DNA of 64,000 nt. It comes from Pseudoduganella violaceinigra DSM 15887. Lineage in GTDB: Bacteria; Pseudomonadota; Gammaproteobacteria; Burkholderiales; Burkholderiaceae_D. The stretch is from positions 217,466-281,465 of the forward strand of contig NZ_KE384360.1 in the NCBI RefSeq assembly GCF_000425385.1, written 5' to 3'. This document shows positions 1-6,906 of this stretch, piece by piece; the first letter of the stretch is position 1; every line of letters starts with the position of its first letter. A program made the position numbers and the translations under genes. The notes beneath the pieces were generated by a model, which saw only the letters and a program-made list of their open reading frames with translations, had not been told where the DNA came from and ran no database searches.

Positions 1-327
1 GTGGGCTTTGTGTTTGGCCGGGTGCGGCGCGTCGGCCTTGATCGGCGTGACCTTGGCGCGGGCCTGCGGCGCAGCCTTGGTGCGCGGCGGGGCCGGGACG
101 TCGTCCGGCAGCTTGACGGCCTTCAGCTCAGGCGTCTTCTTGGCCGCGGCCTTTTTCGCAACCGGCTCTTTGACTGCTTTGGCAGCAGTTTTCGGCACCG
201 CTTTCTTCGGCGCCGGTGCTGCCTTTTCTTCAGTAGGGAAGGGAACCGGATTTGCTCCGCTCGCCTTCGGATAGTCTTTAGCCAGCAGCAGGGTGGCTGG
301 CTTGCTAGGCAGTTTTGGCAGTGGCAT
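1..327 (-). CDS. Probable PhoH-family protein, N-terminal part only (cut by window edge)
   Basis: An open frame of 109 codons starts at the ATG complementary to 325-327 and runs off the left edge. The visible part begins MPLPKLPSKPATLLLAKDYP and then becomes a low-complexity Lys/Ala/Pro-rich linker, with no catalytic domain in view. Betaproteobacterial PhoH proteins (PIN domain plus PhoH ATPase) often start with this kind of charged linker, and a phoH next to bcp and an Mth938-like gene is a familiar order in this group, so PhoH is an inference from N-terminus and context. It lies on the same strand and downstream of bcp after a 237-base gap that shows nothing else recognisable. Coding is likely; the family name is less certain. 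Confidence 0.55.
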   Translation of the reverse strand, partial: MPLPKLPSKPATLLLAKDYPKASGANPVPFPTEEKAAPAPKKAVPKTAAKAVKEPVAKKAAAKKTPELKAVKLPDDVPAPPRTKAAPQARAKVTPIKADAPHPAKHKAH

Positions 328-564
328 CAGGATCTCAATCTAAAAAAGATACGCCCACGCAAAGGCGAATGCCCGGCATGGACGAACTATGGGGTGAATC
401 GGAAAAACTAAAGGATGCCTGGCGGGCGTCTGCGTCGCCCGAAAGCCGGTGGGCATGCCACCGGGGACAGTGGGTAGAAGGACTTACTCGACTCAAAATC
501 TGGCTGACACGTTCAAATGTAAAGCTCCCGTTGAGCTAACACATTCGCGGCGAGGGCCTTGCCA

Positions 565-1020
565 TCAGCCCAGGTTTGCCACGAATTCCAGCACTTCATC
601 GACGTGACCTGGTACTTTCACGCCTCTCCATTCTTTCACCAATCGGCCTTTTGCGTCAATCACAAACGTGCTGCGCTCGATGCCGCGGACATCTTTACCG
701 TACATTTTTTTCATCTTCATGACATTGAAGGCCAGGCACACCGCTTCGTCCGGGTCGGAAATGAGCTCGAACGGCAGGCCCAGTTTTGTCTTGAAGTTTT
801 CGTGCGAGCGCAGCGAGTCGCGGCTGATGCCGTAGATTTCGGCACCAGCGGCGCTGAACTGCTCATGCAGGTCGCGGAAGGCCATGTTCTCCGTGGTGCA
901 GCCCGGGGTATTGTCTTTCGGGTAGAAGAACAGCACGGTGGATTTGGCGGGGCGGCCGGCAAGCTGAAAGGTCTGGCCGCTGGTCATGGCGGCGCTGAAG
1001 TCGGGGATGGATTGGCTCAT
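565..1020 (-). CDS. bcp: Thioredoxin-dependent peroxiredoxin, BCP/PrxQ family
   Basis: A 151-residue protein that would reduce H2O2 and organic peroxides in the cytoplasm with thioredoxin as electron donor. The peroxidatic cysteine is C41 in PGCTTE, preceded by the usual FFYPKDNTPG stretch. Length is normal for the family. The position five residues on, where E. coli Bcp has its resolving cysteine, is Met46. The only other cysteine is C95 in DEAVC, so this looks like a one-Cys or atypical form. It is 24 bases downstream of the Mth938-like gene on the same strand, so the two are probably cotranscribed. Confidence 0.93.
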   Translation of the reverse strand: MSQSIPDFSAAMTSGQTFQLAGRPAKSTVLFFYPKDNTPGCTTENMAFRDLHEQFSAAGAEIYGISRDSLRSHENFKTKLGLPFELISDPDEAVCLAFNVMKMKKMYGKDVRGIERSTFVIDAKGRLVKEWRGVKVPGHVDEVLEFVANLG

Positions 1021-1044
1021 GCGCGTTTAGTTGGGGGCGAAATT

Positions 1045-1419
1045 TTACTTTTCAATGATCAGTGCCAGCAGGGCTTTGCGGCCTTCGCCCATCAGGATAT
1101 TGTAGGTGCGGCAGGCGGCGTTGGTGTCCATGCATTCGACGCCGATCTGCTTGCCGATCAGGGGCGCGGTCAGGCGCGGGTGGACAAAGCGCTGGCGCTC
1201 GCCGGTGCCCAGGATGACCACGTCGGGCTGTTCGGCCAGCAGCTGTTCGAAGTGTTCGGACGTCAGATCCTCGAACTTTGCCACCGGCCAGGCGCGCGGC
1301 GCGGACTCCGGCAGCACCAGCAGGCTGTAGTCGAAAGGCTTGCCATTGATCTCGACTCCACCGTCGAAATAACCAGAGACGGTCTGGTACTGGCCGGTGG
1401 TGCTGGAGTGGAGCTTCAT
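1045..1419 (-). CDS. Mth938-like domain protein (DUF498)
   Basis: A 124-residue protein of the Mth938/NDUFAF3-like fold, a small family with no settled bacterial function. Family traits visible here are the VVILGTGERQRF stretch (residues about 69-80), the LTAPLIGKQIGVECMDT segment and the closing TYNILMGEGRKALLALI. It is the first gene of a short minus-strand run (this gene, bcp, probable phoH) and is divergent from alaA. The roughly 130 bases between them are AT-rich and hold both promoters. Linkage to bcp is common in betaproteobacteria but says little about its role. Confidence 0.88.
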   Translation of the reverse strand: MKLHSSTTGQYQTVSGYFDGGVEINGKPFDYSLLVLPESAPRAWPVAKFEDLTSEHFEQLLAEQPDVVILGTGERQRFVHPRLTAPLIGKQIGVECMDTNAACRTYNILMGEGRKALLALIIEK

Positions 1420-1552
1420 ATCGATTCGCTATATTTAAATACAATAGAGATCTTATTGTAACGTTTTGCTCATATCGATGGTTGATTAAACCAATTTAAT
1501 TCGGCAGAATGGGTATTTTCGCAATGCAGCATTTACACCTAAGGGATTGATT

Positions 1553-2785
1553 TTGCGTCCGGTTCAGAAATCCAACAAGCTTAACGAGATTTGCTACGAA
1601 ATCCGCGGTCCTGTCCCGGAAAAAGCCCGCCTGATGGAGGAAGAAGGGCACAAGATCATCAAGCTGAACATTGGCAATATGCAGCCGTTCGGCTTCGATC
1701 CGCCGGACGAAATTGTCCACGACATGATCGTCAACCTGCCCAATGCGGCCGGCTACACCGATTCCAAAGGCTTGTTCGCGCCGCGCAAGGCGGTCATGCA
1801 CTACACCCAGCAGAAGAAGGTCGCCAATGTCGCGATGGACGACATTTACCTGGGTAATGGCGCCTCCGAGCTGATTGTGATGTCCATGAATGCGCTGCTG
1901 AACAACGGCGACGAGGTGCTGGTGCCGGCGCCGGACTATCCGCTGTGGACGGCGGCCGTCAGCCTGTCCGGCGGCAAGCCGGTGCACTATGTCTGCGACG
2001 AGCAGCAGGACTGGTTCCCAGACATCGACGATATGCGCAGGAAGATCACGCCCAACACCAAGGCGATCGTGGTCATCAACCCGAACAATCCGACCGGGGC
2101 CCTGTACCCGGACGAGGTGCTGCTGCAGATTATCGAACTGGCGCGCCAGCACCAGTTGATCATCTACGCCGACGAAATCTACGACAAGGTGCTGTACGAC
2201 GGCGTCACCCACACGTCCATCGCCGCGCTGTGCGAAGACGTGTTCTGCGTGAGCTTCAACGGCTTGTCCAAAAGCTACCGTTCCTGCGGCTACCGCGCCG
2301 GCTGGATGGTGCTCTCGGGCGAAAACAAGAAATATGCGAAGGATTACATCTGGGGCCTGAACATGCTGGCCTCGATGCGCCTTTGCGCCAATGCGCCGGG
2401 CCAGTTTGCGATCCAGACTGCGCTCGGCGGCTACCAGAGCATCAACGACCTGGTGGCGCCCGGCGGGCGCCTGCTCAAGCAGCGCGACCTGGCATACAAG
2501 CTGCTGTCCGAGATTCCGGGCGTCAGCGTCGTCAAGCCAAAAGCTGCACTGTATATGTTCCCCCGCCTCGATCCGAAGATCTACCCGATCGCGGACGACC
2601 AGCAATTCGCTTACGAACTGCTGGAAGAAACCAAGGTCCTGATCGTGCAGGGCACGGGCTTCAACTGGCATAGCCCGGACCACTTCCGCGTGGTGTTCCT
2701 GCCCAATTCGGACGACATGGAAGATGCTTTCGGCCGTATCGCGCGCTTCATGGAAGGCTACCGAAAACGGCACGGGCACGGCTAA
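1553..2785 (+). CDS. alaA: Alanine aminotransferase AlaA (class I/II PLP-dependent)
   Basis: A 410-residue PLP enzyme that closely follows E. coli AlaA (YfbQ), the glutamate-pyruvate aminotransferase that makes most alanine. Shared stretches include KIIKLNIGN, PDYPLWTAAVSLSGGK, NPNNPTGA, YADEIYDKVLYD and the Schiff-base lysine in NGLSKSYR. Two TTG codons are possible starts: 1547 and 1553. I chose 1553 because the AAGGG at 1541-1545 is then seven bases away, and the N-terminus MRPVQKSNKL matches relatives. It lies 17 bases before hom and probably shares its transcript, linking alanine and threonine/methionine branch synthesis. Confidence 0.93.
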   Translation: MRPVQKSNKLNEICYEIRGPVPEKARLMEEEGHKIIKLNIGNMQPFGFDPPDEIVHDMIVNLPNAAGYTDSKGLFAPRKAVMHYTQQKKVANVAMDDIYLGNGASELIVMSMNALLNNGDEVLVPAPDYPLWTAAVSLSGGKPVHYVCDEQQDWFPDIDDMRRKITPNTKAIVVINPNNPTGALYPDEVLLQIIELARQHQLIIYADEIYDKVLYDGVTHTSIAALCEDVFCVSFNGLSKSYRSCGYRAGWMVLSGENKKYAKDYIWGLNMLASMRLCANAPGQFAIQTALGGYQSINDLVAPGGRLLKQRDLAYKLLSEIPGVSVVKPKAALYMFPRLDPKIYPIADDQQFAYELLEETKVLIVQGTGFNWHSPDHFRVVFLPNSDDMEDAFGRIARFMEGYRKRHGHG

Positions 2786-2802
2786 CAATACCAGGGATGT
2801 GA

Positions 2803-4128
2803 ATGATGAAATCGATTAAAGTAGGTTTGCTGGGCGTCGGCAATGTGGGCGCCGGAACGTTCAGCGTATTGCGACGCAACCAGGAGGAGATCCGCCGCCG
2901 CGCCGGCCGCGGCATCGAGATCGTGGCCGTATCGGCCCGCAACCTGGAGCGGGCGAAAGAGCGCACCGAAGGCCAGTGCAAAGTCGTGGCGGACCCGTTC
3001 GCGATCGTCAACGATCCGGAAATCGATATCGTCGTGGAGCTGATTGGCGGCTATGACACCGCCAAGGACCTGGTGATGCAGGCCATCGCCAACGGCAAGC
3101 ATGTGGTCACCGCCAACAAGGCGCTGCTGGCCATGCACGGCACCGAAATCTTCGCCGCGGCCCAGGCCAAGGGCGTGATGGTGGCCTTCGAAGCGGCCGT
3201 CGCTGGCGGCATCCCGATCATCAAGGCGCTGCGCGAAGGCTTGACCGCCAACCGCATCGAATGGATCGCCGGCATCATCAACGGCACCACCAATTTCATC
3301 CTGTCGGAGATGCGCGACAAGGGCCTGGACTTCGCCACCGTGCTGAAGGAGGCGCAGCGCCTGGGCTATGCCGAAGCCGATCCGACCTTCGATATCGAAG
3401 GCGTGGACGCGGCGCACAAGGCGACCATCCTGTCGGCGATCGCCTTCGGCATCCCGGTGCAGTTCGACAAGGCGCATATCGAGGGCATCGCCAGGCTGCA
3501 GGCGATCGACATCAAGTATGCCGAGCAGCTGGGCTACCGCATCAAGCTGCTGGGCATCGCGCGCCGCGCCAAGGTCAATGGCAGCGAAGGCATCGAGCTG
3601 CGCGTGCACCCGACCCTGATCCCGGCCAAGCGCCTGATCGCCAATGTGGAAGGGGCCATGAACGCCGTGCTGGTGCAGGGCGACGCCATCGGCGCCACCA
3701 TGTACTACGGCAAAGGCGCCGGCCCCGAGCCGACCGCGTCGGCCGTGATCGCCGACCTGGTCGACATCACCCGCCTGGCGACGGCCGACCCCGAGCACCG
3801 GGTGCCGCATCTGGCGTTCCAGCCCAACGCGATGACCGACATCAAGATCCTGCCGATGGCCGAGATCACCACCAGCTATTACCTGCGCATGACGGTGGCC
3901 GACCGTCCGGGCGTGCTGGCGGAACTGACGCGCATCCTGGCCGACGCCACCATCTCGATCGACGCCATGATGCAGAAGGAGCCGGCCGATGGCGAGACCC
4001 ACACCGACATCATCCTGCTGACGCACCAGACCCAGGAAAAGAACGTGGTGGCGGCGATCGAGAAGATCGAGAAGCTGTCCAGCGTGGTGGGCAATGTGAC
4101 CAAGATTCGCCTGGAAAACCTGGCTTGA
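2803..4128 (+). CDS. hom: Homoserine dehydrogenase
   Basis: A 441-residue NAD(P)-dependent enzyme converting aspartate semialdehyde to homoserine, the branch point toward threonine and methionine. The N-terminal Rossmann motif is GLLGVGNVGAGT (residues 8-19). The catalytic domain has GGYDTAKDLVMQAI, HVVTANKALLA and the INGTTNFIL signature. The last 80 residues form an ACT domain (YYLRMTVADRPGVLAEL) for feedback control by threonine. ATG codons at 2803 and 2806 are both usable. No thrC follows, unlike the order in many betaproteobacteria; a terminator closes the transcript. Confidence 0.96.
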   Translation: MMKSIKVGLLGVGNVGAGTFSVLRRNQEEIRRRAGRGIEIVAVSARNLERAKERTEGQCKVVADPFAIVNDPEIDIVVELIGGYDTAKDLVMQAIANGKHVVTANKALLAMHGTEIFAAAQAKGVMVAFEAAVAGGIPIIKALREGLTANRIEWIAGIINGTTNFILSEMRDKGLDFATVLKEAQRLGYAEADPTFDIEGVDAAHKATILSAIAFGIPVQFDKAHIEGIARLQAIDIKYAEQLGYRIKLLGIARRAKVNGSEGIELRVHPTLIPAKRLIANVEGAMNAVLVQGDAIGATMYYGKGAGPEPTASAVIADLVDITRLATADPEHRVPHLAFQPNAMTDIKILPMAEITTSYYLRMTVADRPGVLAELTRILADATISIDAMMQKEPADGETHTDIILLTHQTQEKNVVAAIEKIEKLSSVVGNVTKIRLENLA

Positions 4129-4133
4129 CAAAC

Positions 4134-4160
4134 AATGGCCCCGCCGGGGCCATTTTCTAT
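4134..4160 (+). terminator. Rho-independent terminator after hom
   Basis: A perfect 9-bp stem (AATGGCCCC / GGGGCCATT) with a 3-base loop, followed by TTTTCTATTTGTT. It begins six bases after the hom stop and separates hom from the APE cluster. Confidence 0.9.
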
Positions 4161-4269
4161 TTGTTGTTATTAACCACTAACGTCGTTACATTTTGATAGA
4201 TTCGATGCTTTTTGGAAATTTATTTGCGCAGATTGATTAATATTTGAGCATCCGCTTGAAGGCTTCGTT

Positions 4270-4275
4270 TATAAT
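4270..4275 (+). promoter_or_regulatory. Candidate -10 element of the APE operon
   Basis: A consensus TATAAT lies 55 bases before the first APE start codon in the only AT-rich stretch upstream. The best -35 match (TTGAGC at 4244-4249) leaves a long 20-base spacer, so only the -10 is convincing. Confidence 0.4.
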
Positions 4276-4318
4276 TGCTGCTCCCCTGAAAAAGGGTAGA
4301 TAAAAAACAAAGCAGCAA
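4275..4318 (+). promoter_or_regulatory. Leader inverted repeat before the first APE gene
   Basis: TTGCTGCT (4275-4282) is complementary to AGCAGCAA (4311-4318), and the 28 bases between them contain a second small stem, CCCT/AGGG. Transcribed RNA could fold into a closed leader ending just before the A-rich start region at 4320-4330. No T-tract follows, so it is not a simple terminator. Confidence 0.4.
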
Positions 4319-4330
4319 GAGAAAAAAGCA

Positions 4331-5062
4331 ATGAGCGGGGTGAGTTTTTCCATTGTCAGGCATGCGGCGTGGGCGCCGTCCTTGGCTACGCCGGAGGCGT
4401 GGCTGGACTGGTCGCGCGCCCCCACATTTGCCGGGGCCGAGGGTGAGCCGGGCCTCAAGGCCATGCCGCCCATGCTGCGCCGGCGCGCCGCCCAGCTGGG
4501 CAAAATGGCGCTGGAAGTGGCCTATGAATGCCTGGGGGACGCAGCCGGCGTTCCGATCGTTTACTGCTCGCGCCACGGCGAAGTCGGGCGCTCCATCGAG
4601 CTGCTGGACGCCATGGCGCGCGGCGAGGCGCTGTCGCCCACTGCCTTCGGCATGTCGGTGCATAACGCCAATCCGGGCCTGTTCACCATCGCACGCAAGG
4701 AGCAGGCCAATCACATAGCGCTGGCTGCCGGTGCAAGTTCGCTGGAGCATGCGGTGATCGAAGCCTGCGGCCTGCTGGCCGACGGCGCGCCGCAGGTATT
4801 GCTGGTGATGGCCGATACCCCCTTGCCTGAGTTGTACGGGCAGTTTGAAGATTGCGAGCGCCAGGCCTTCGCGTTTGCCTGGCTGCTGCAGGCGCCCGGC
4901 GGCGCGGGAAATACGCTCTCGCTGCGCTGGGCGCCGGGAGCGCCTGCCATACCCGGCTCCATGCCTGGTGCGCTGCAAGTGCTGCGCTTTTTCCTGGCCG
5001 GCGAAGCGCAAATGGTGCGCATGGCCGACCAGCGGCAATGGCAGTGGCAACGCCATGTTTGA
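4331..5062 (+). CDS. APE chain-length-factor-like protein (ketoacyl-synthase N-terminal domain 2)
   Basis: A 243-residue protein of the short ketoacyl-synthase-like family (PF13723 type) found at the head of APE clusters. It is about half the size of a ketosynthase and has the thiolase-like N-terminal pattern: a run around residues 70-85 (VPIVYCSRHGEVGRS) and FGMSVHNANPGLF at about 105-117. The catalytic Cys-His-His set of a true KS is absent, so a partner or chain-length role with the downstream ketosynthases is likely. It is the first gene of the operon, and its stop overlaps the next start by 8 bases. Confidence 0.85.
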   Translation: MSGVSFSIVRHAAWAPSLATPEAWLDWSRAPTFAGAEGEPGLKAMPPMLRRRAAQLGKMALEVAYECLGDAAGVPIVYCSRHGEVGRSIELLDAMARGEALSPTAFGMSVHNANPGLFTIARKEQANHIALAAGASSLEHAVIEACGLLADGAPQVLLVMADTPLPELYGQFEDCERQAFAFAWLLQAPGGAGNTLSLRWAPGAPAIPGSMPGALQVLRFFLAGEAQMVRMADQRQWQWQRHV

Positions 5063-5828
5063 GGCGCTGTTCATGTATTGGCGGGTGCTTGCCACCGGCC
5101 TGAGTTTCGCATTGTTTGGCATCGGCGGCGTACTGCTGCGGGTGCTGGTATTCCCGCTGCTGCATGTCCTGGTGCGCGACGTGGGAAGGCGCGTGCGCCT
5201 GTCGCGGGACCTGATTCGCCACAGCTTCCGCGTGTACATCGAAATGATGCGCGTACTGGGCGTGCTGCGCTACGACGTGAGCGGGCTGGATAAGCTGGAG
5301 CGGGGCGGCTTGCTGATCCTGGCCAATCATCCGACCCTGATCGATACGGTGTTCCTGATGGCGTTCGTCAAACAGGCCGACTGCATCGTCAAGGCCAGCT
5401 TGCGCGACAACCCGTTCACGCGCGGCCCGGTGCGGGCGGCGTCGTACATCGCCAATAGCGGCGGAGCGGGCCTGGTGGACGATTGCATCGCTTCGCTGGA
5501 GCGGGGCAATAACCTGATCGTGTTCCCCGAGGGGACGCGCACCGGCGCCGACGGCGTGATCGCGCTCAAGCGCGGCGCTGCAAACATCGCCGTGCGCGGC
5601 GAGCGCGATATCACGCCGGTGGTCATTCAATGCGCGCCAGCCACCCTGGGCAAAGGGGAAAAATGGTGGCGCGTGCCGCCGCGCCGGGTGCGGTTCAGCA
5701 TCACGGTGCAAGATGACGTGGCGGTGAGCCACTTTACGGGCGAAGGAACGAGCGAAGTGCTTGCCGCACGGCGCCTGACGGATTATTTACAACATTACTT
5801 TGCAGGGAAATACGAACATCATGTTTGA
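5055..5828 (+). CDS. Lysophospholipid/1-acylglycerol-3-phosphate acyltransferase family protein (APE cluster)
   Basis: A 257-residue PlsC-family acyltransferase. The HX4D motif is N91-H92-PTLID and the acceptor-binding motif is FPEGTR from F157. A hydrophobic segment at residues about 10-35 suggests membrane association. In APE clusters such proteins are thought to place the polyene or a fatty acid on the lipid anchor. The start at 5055 (MFEALFMYW) is inside the end of the previous gene. Longer upstream frames look non-coding. It overlaps the ACP start by 8 bases. Confidence 0.9.
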   Translation: MFEALFMYWRVLATGLSFALFGIGGVLLRVLVFPLLHVLVRDVGRRVRLSRDLIRHSFRVYIEMMRVLGVLRYDVSGLDKLERGGLLILANHPTLIDTVFLMAFVKQADCIVKASLRDNPFTRGPVRAASYIANSGGAGLVDDCIASLERGNNLIVFPEGTRTGADGVIALKRGAANIAVRGERDITPVVIQCAPATLGKGEKWWRVPPRRVRFSITVQDDVAVSHFTGEGTSEVLAARRLTDYLQHYFAGKYEHHV

Positions 5829-6075
5829 ACAGGAAGTCAAGGAAATGATCATCGATGTGCTCCAGCTGGAGGACATCACGCCGGACGATATCAATAGCGA
5901 AGAGCCGCTGTTCGTCGAAGGCCTGGGCCTCGATTCGATCGACGCGCTGGAACTGGGCGTGGCCCTGCAAAAGCGCTACGGCATTTCGCTGTCGGCCGAT
6001 TCGGAAGATACGCGACGCCACTTCGCTTCCGTGCGCGCCCTGGCTGCGCTGGTAGAAACGCAACGCAAGCAATAA
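5821..6075 (+). CDS. Acyl carrier protein 1 (APE cluster)
   Basis: An 84-residue acidic carrier protein. The phosphopantetheine attachment serine is S39 in LGLDSIDALEL. The N-terminus MFEQEVKEMIIDVLQLEDI is typical of ACPs. It would carry the starter or growing polyene as a thioester. The start at 5821 is chosen over 5800 because the fold begins there; it overlaps the acyltransferase stop. Ten bases separate it from the second ACP, as in other APE clusters with paired ACPs. Activation probably depends on the PPTase gene at the end of the cluster. Confidence 0.94.
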   Translation: MFEQEVKEMIIDVLQLEDITPDDINSEEPLFVEGLGLDSIDALELGVALQKRYGISLSADSEDTRRHFASVRALAALVETQRKQ

Positions 6076-6085
6076 GGAGAGCAGC

Positions 6086-6358
6086 ATGGTTGACCTGAAT
6101 GCCATGAGCAAGGAAGAACTGCACCAGTGGGTGGTAACCCTGCTGGCCGACATGTTCGAACTGGATGTGTCGGATGTGACGCCGACCACCAACCTGTACG
6201 AAGACCTGGATATCGACAGCATCGACGCCGTCGACCTGGCCGTGAAGCTGAAGCAGCTGACCGGCAAGCGCATGGGCCCTGAAACCTTCAAGACCATCCG
6301 CACCATCGACGACGTGGTGACGGCACTGCAAGGACTGGCGACCGAAGAGGCGGCTTGA
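6086..6358 (+). CDS. Acyl carrier protein 2 (APE cluster)
   Basis: A 90-residue ACP with the modified serine S45 in LDIDSIDAVDL and the helix LHQWVVTLLADMFEL before it. It has a strong ribosome-binding site (AAGGAGAGCAGC) just upstream. Paired non-identical ACPs suggest separate duties, for example starter loading versus elongation, but the sequence does not say which is which. Its TGA overlaps the ATG of the membrane protein gene that follows. Confidence 0.94.
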   Translation: MVDLNAMSKEELHQWVVTLLADMFELDVSDVTPTTNLYEDLDIDSIDAVDLAVKLKQLTGKRMGPETFKTIRTIDDVVTALQGLATEEAA

Positions 6359-6906
6359 TGTTCTGGACCGTGCTGACCGTGGCGCTCACGCTGCTGTACC
6401 CGCTGGCCATCTGGCTCGGGCACGGCCAGCTGGAGCCGCGCTGGCTGGCCTGCGTGCTGCTGCTGGCGGCGGCCACGCGGCTGCCCGCGCTGCGCATCAG
6501 CGGCGCCGCGCGCTGGTCGGTGGCGGGCGCGCTGGTGCTGGTCGCGCTGGCCGTGTGGAGCAATGTGCTGCTGCCATTGAAGCTCTATCCGGTCCTGGTC
6601 AACATGGCTTTCCTGGCGGCGTTCGGCTTCAGCCTGGCGACGCCCGTTTCGATGATCGAGCGCCTGGCGCGCTTGCGCGAGCCGGACCTGCCGCCTGAAG
6701 GCGTTGCGTACACGCGCCGCGTGACGCAGGCCTGGTGCGTGTTTTTCGTTGTCAACGGCTCGCTGGCGCTGGTGACGGCGCTGTGGGCCAGCGAGGCGGT
6801 GTGGTCGCTGTATAACGGCGTGATCGCCTACGGCCTCATGGGCCTGATGTTCGGCGGCGAATTGCTGCTGCGCCGGCGCGTGCGCAAGGCGGTGACCCAT
6901 GCGTGA
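6358..6906 (+). CDS. APE-cluster integral membrane protein (COG4648-like)
   Basis: A 182-residue, very hydrophobic protein with about five to six membrane segments and little soluble sequence. The signature region VNMAFLAAFGFSLATPVSMIERLARL and the closing LLRRRVRK resemble the COG4648 family that accompanies APE and related polyene clusters. No enzymatic motif is visible. It lies between the ACPs and the starter ligase; its start shares bases with the previous stop and it overlaps the ligase by 8 bases. A membrane scaffold or transport role is only inference. Confidence 0.82.
   Translation: MFWTVLTVALTLLYPLAIWLGHGQLEPRWLACVLLLAAATRLPALRISGAARWSVAGALVLVALAVWSNVLLPLKLYPVLVNMAFLAAFGFSLATPVSMIERLARLREPDLPPEGVAYTRRVTQAWCVFFVVNGSLALVTALWASEAVWSLYNGVIAYGLMGLMFGGELLLRRRVRKAVTHA

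Noticed and set aside
8..274. Plus-strand frame resembling a secreted Ala-rich protein
   Set aside because: It mirrors the Lys/Ala/Pro-rich linker of the minus-strand probable phoH start.
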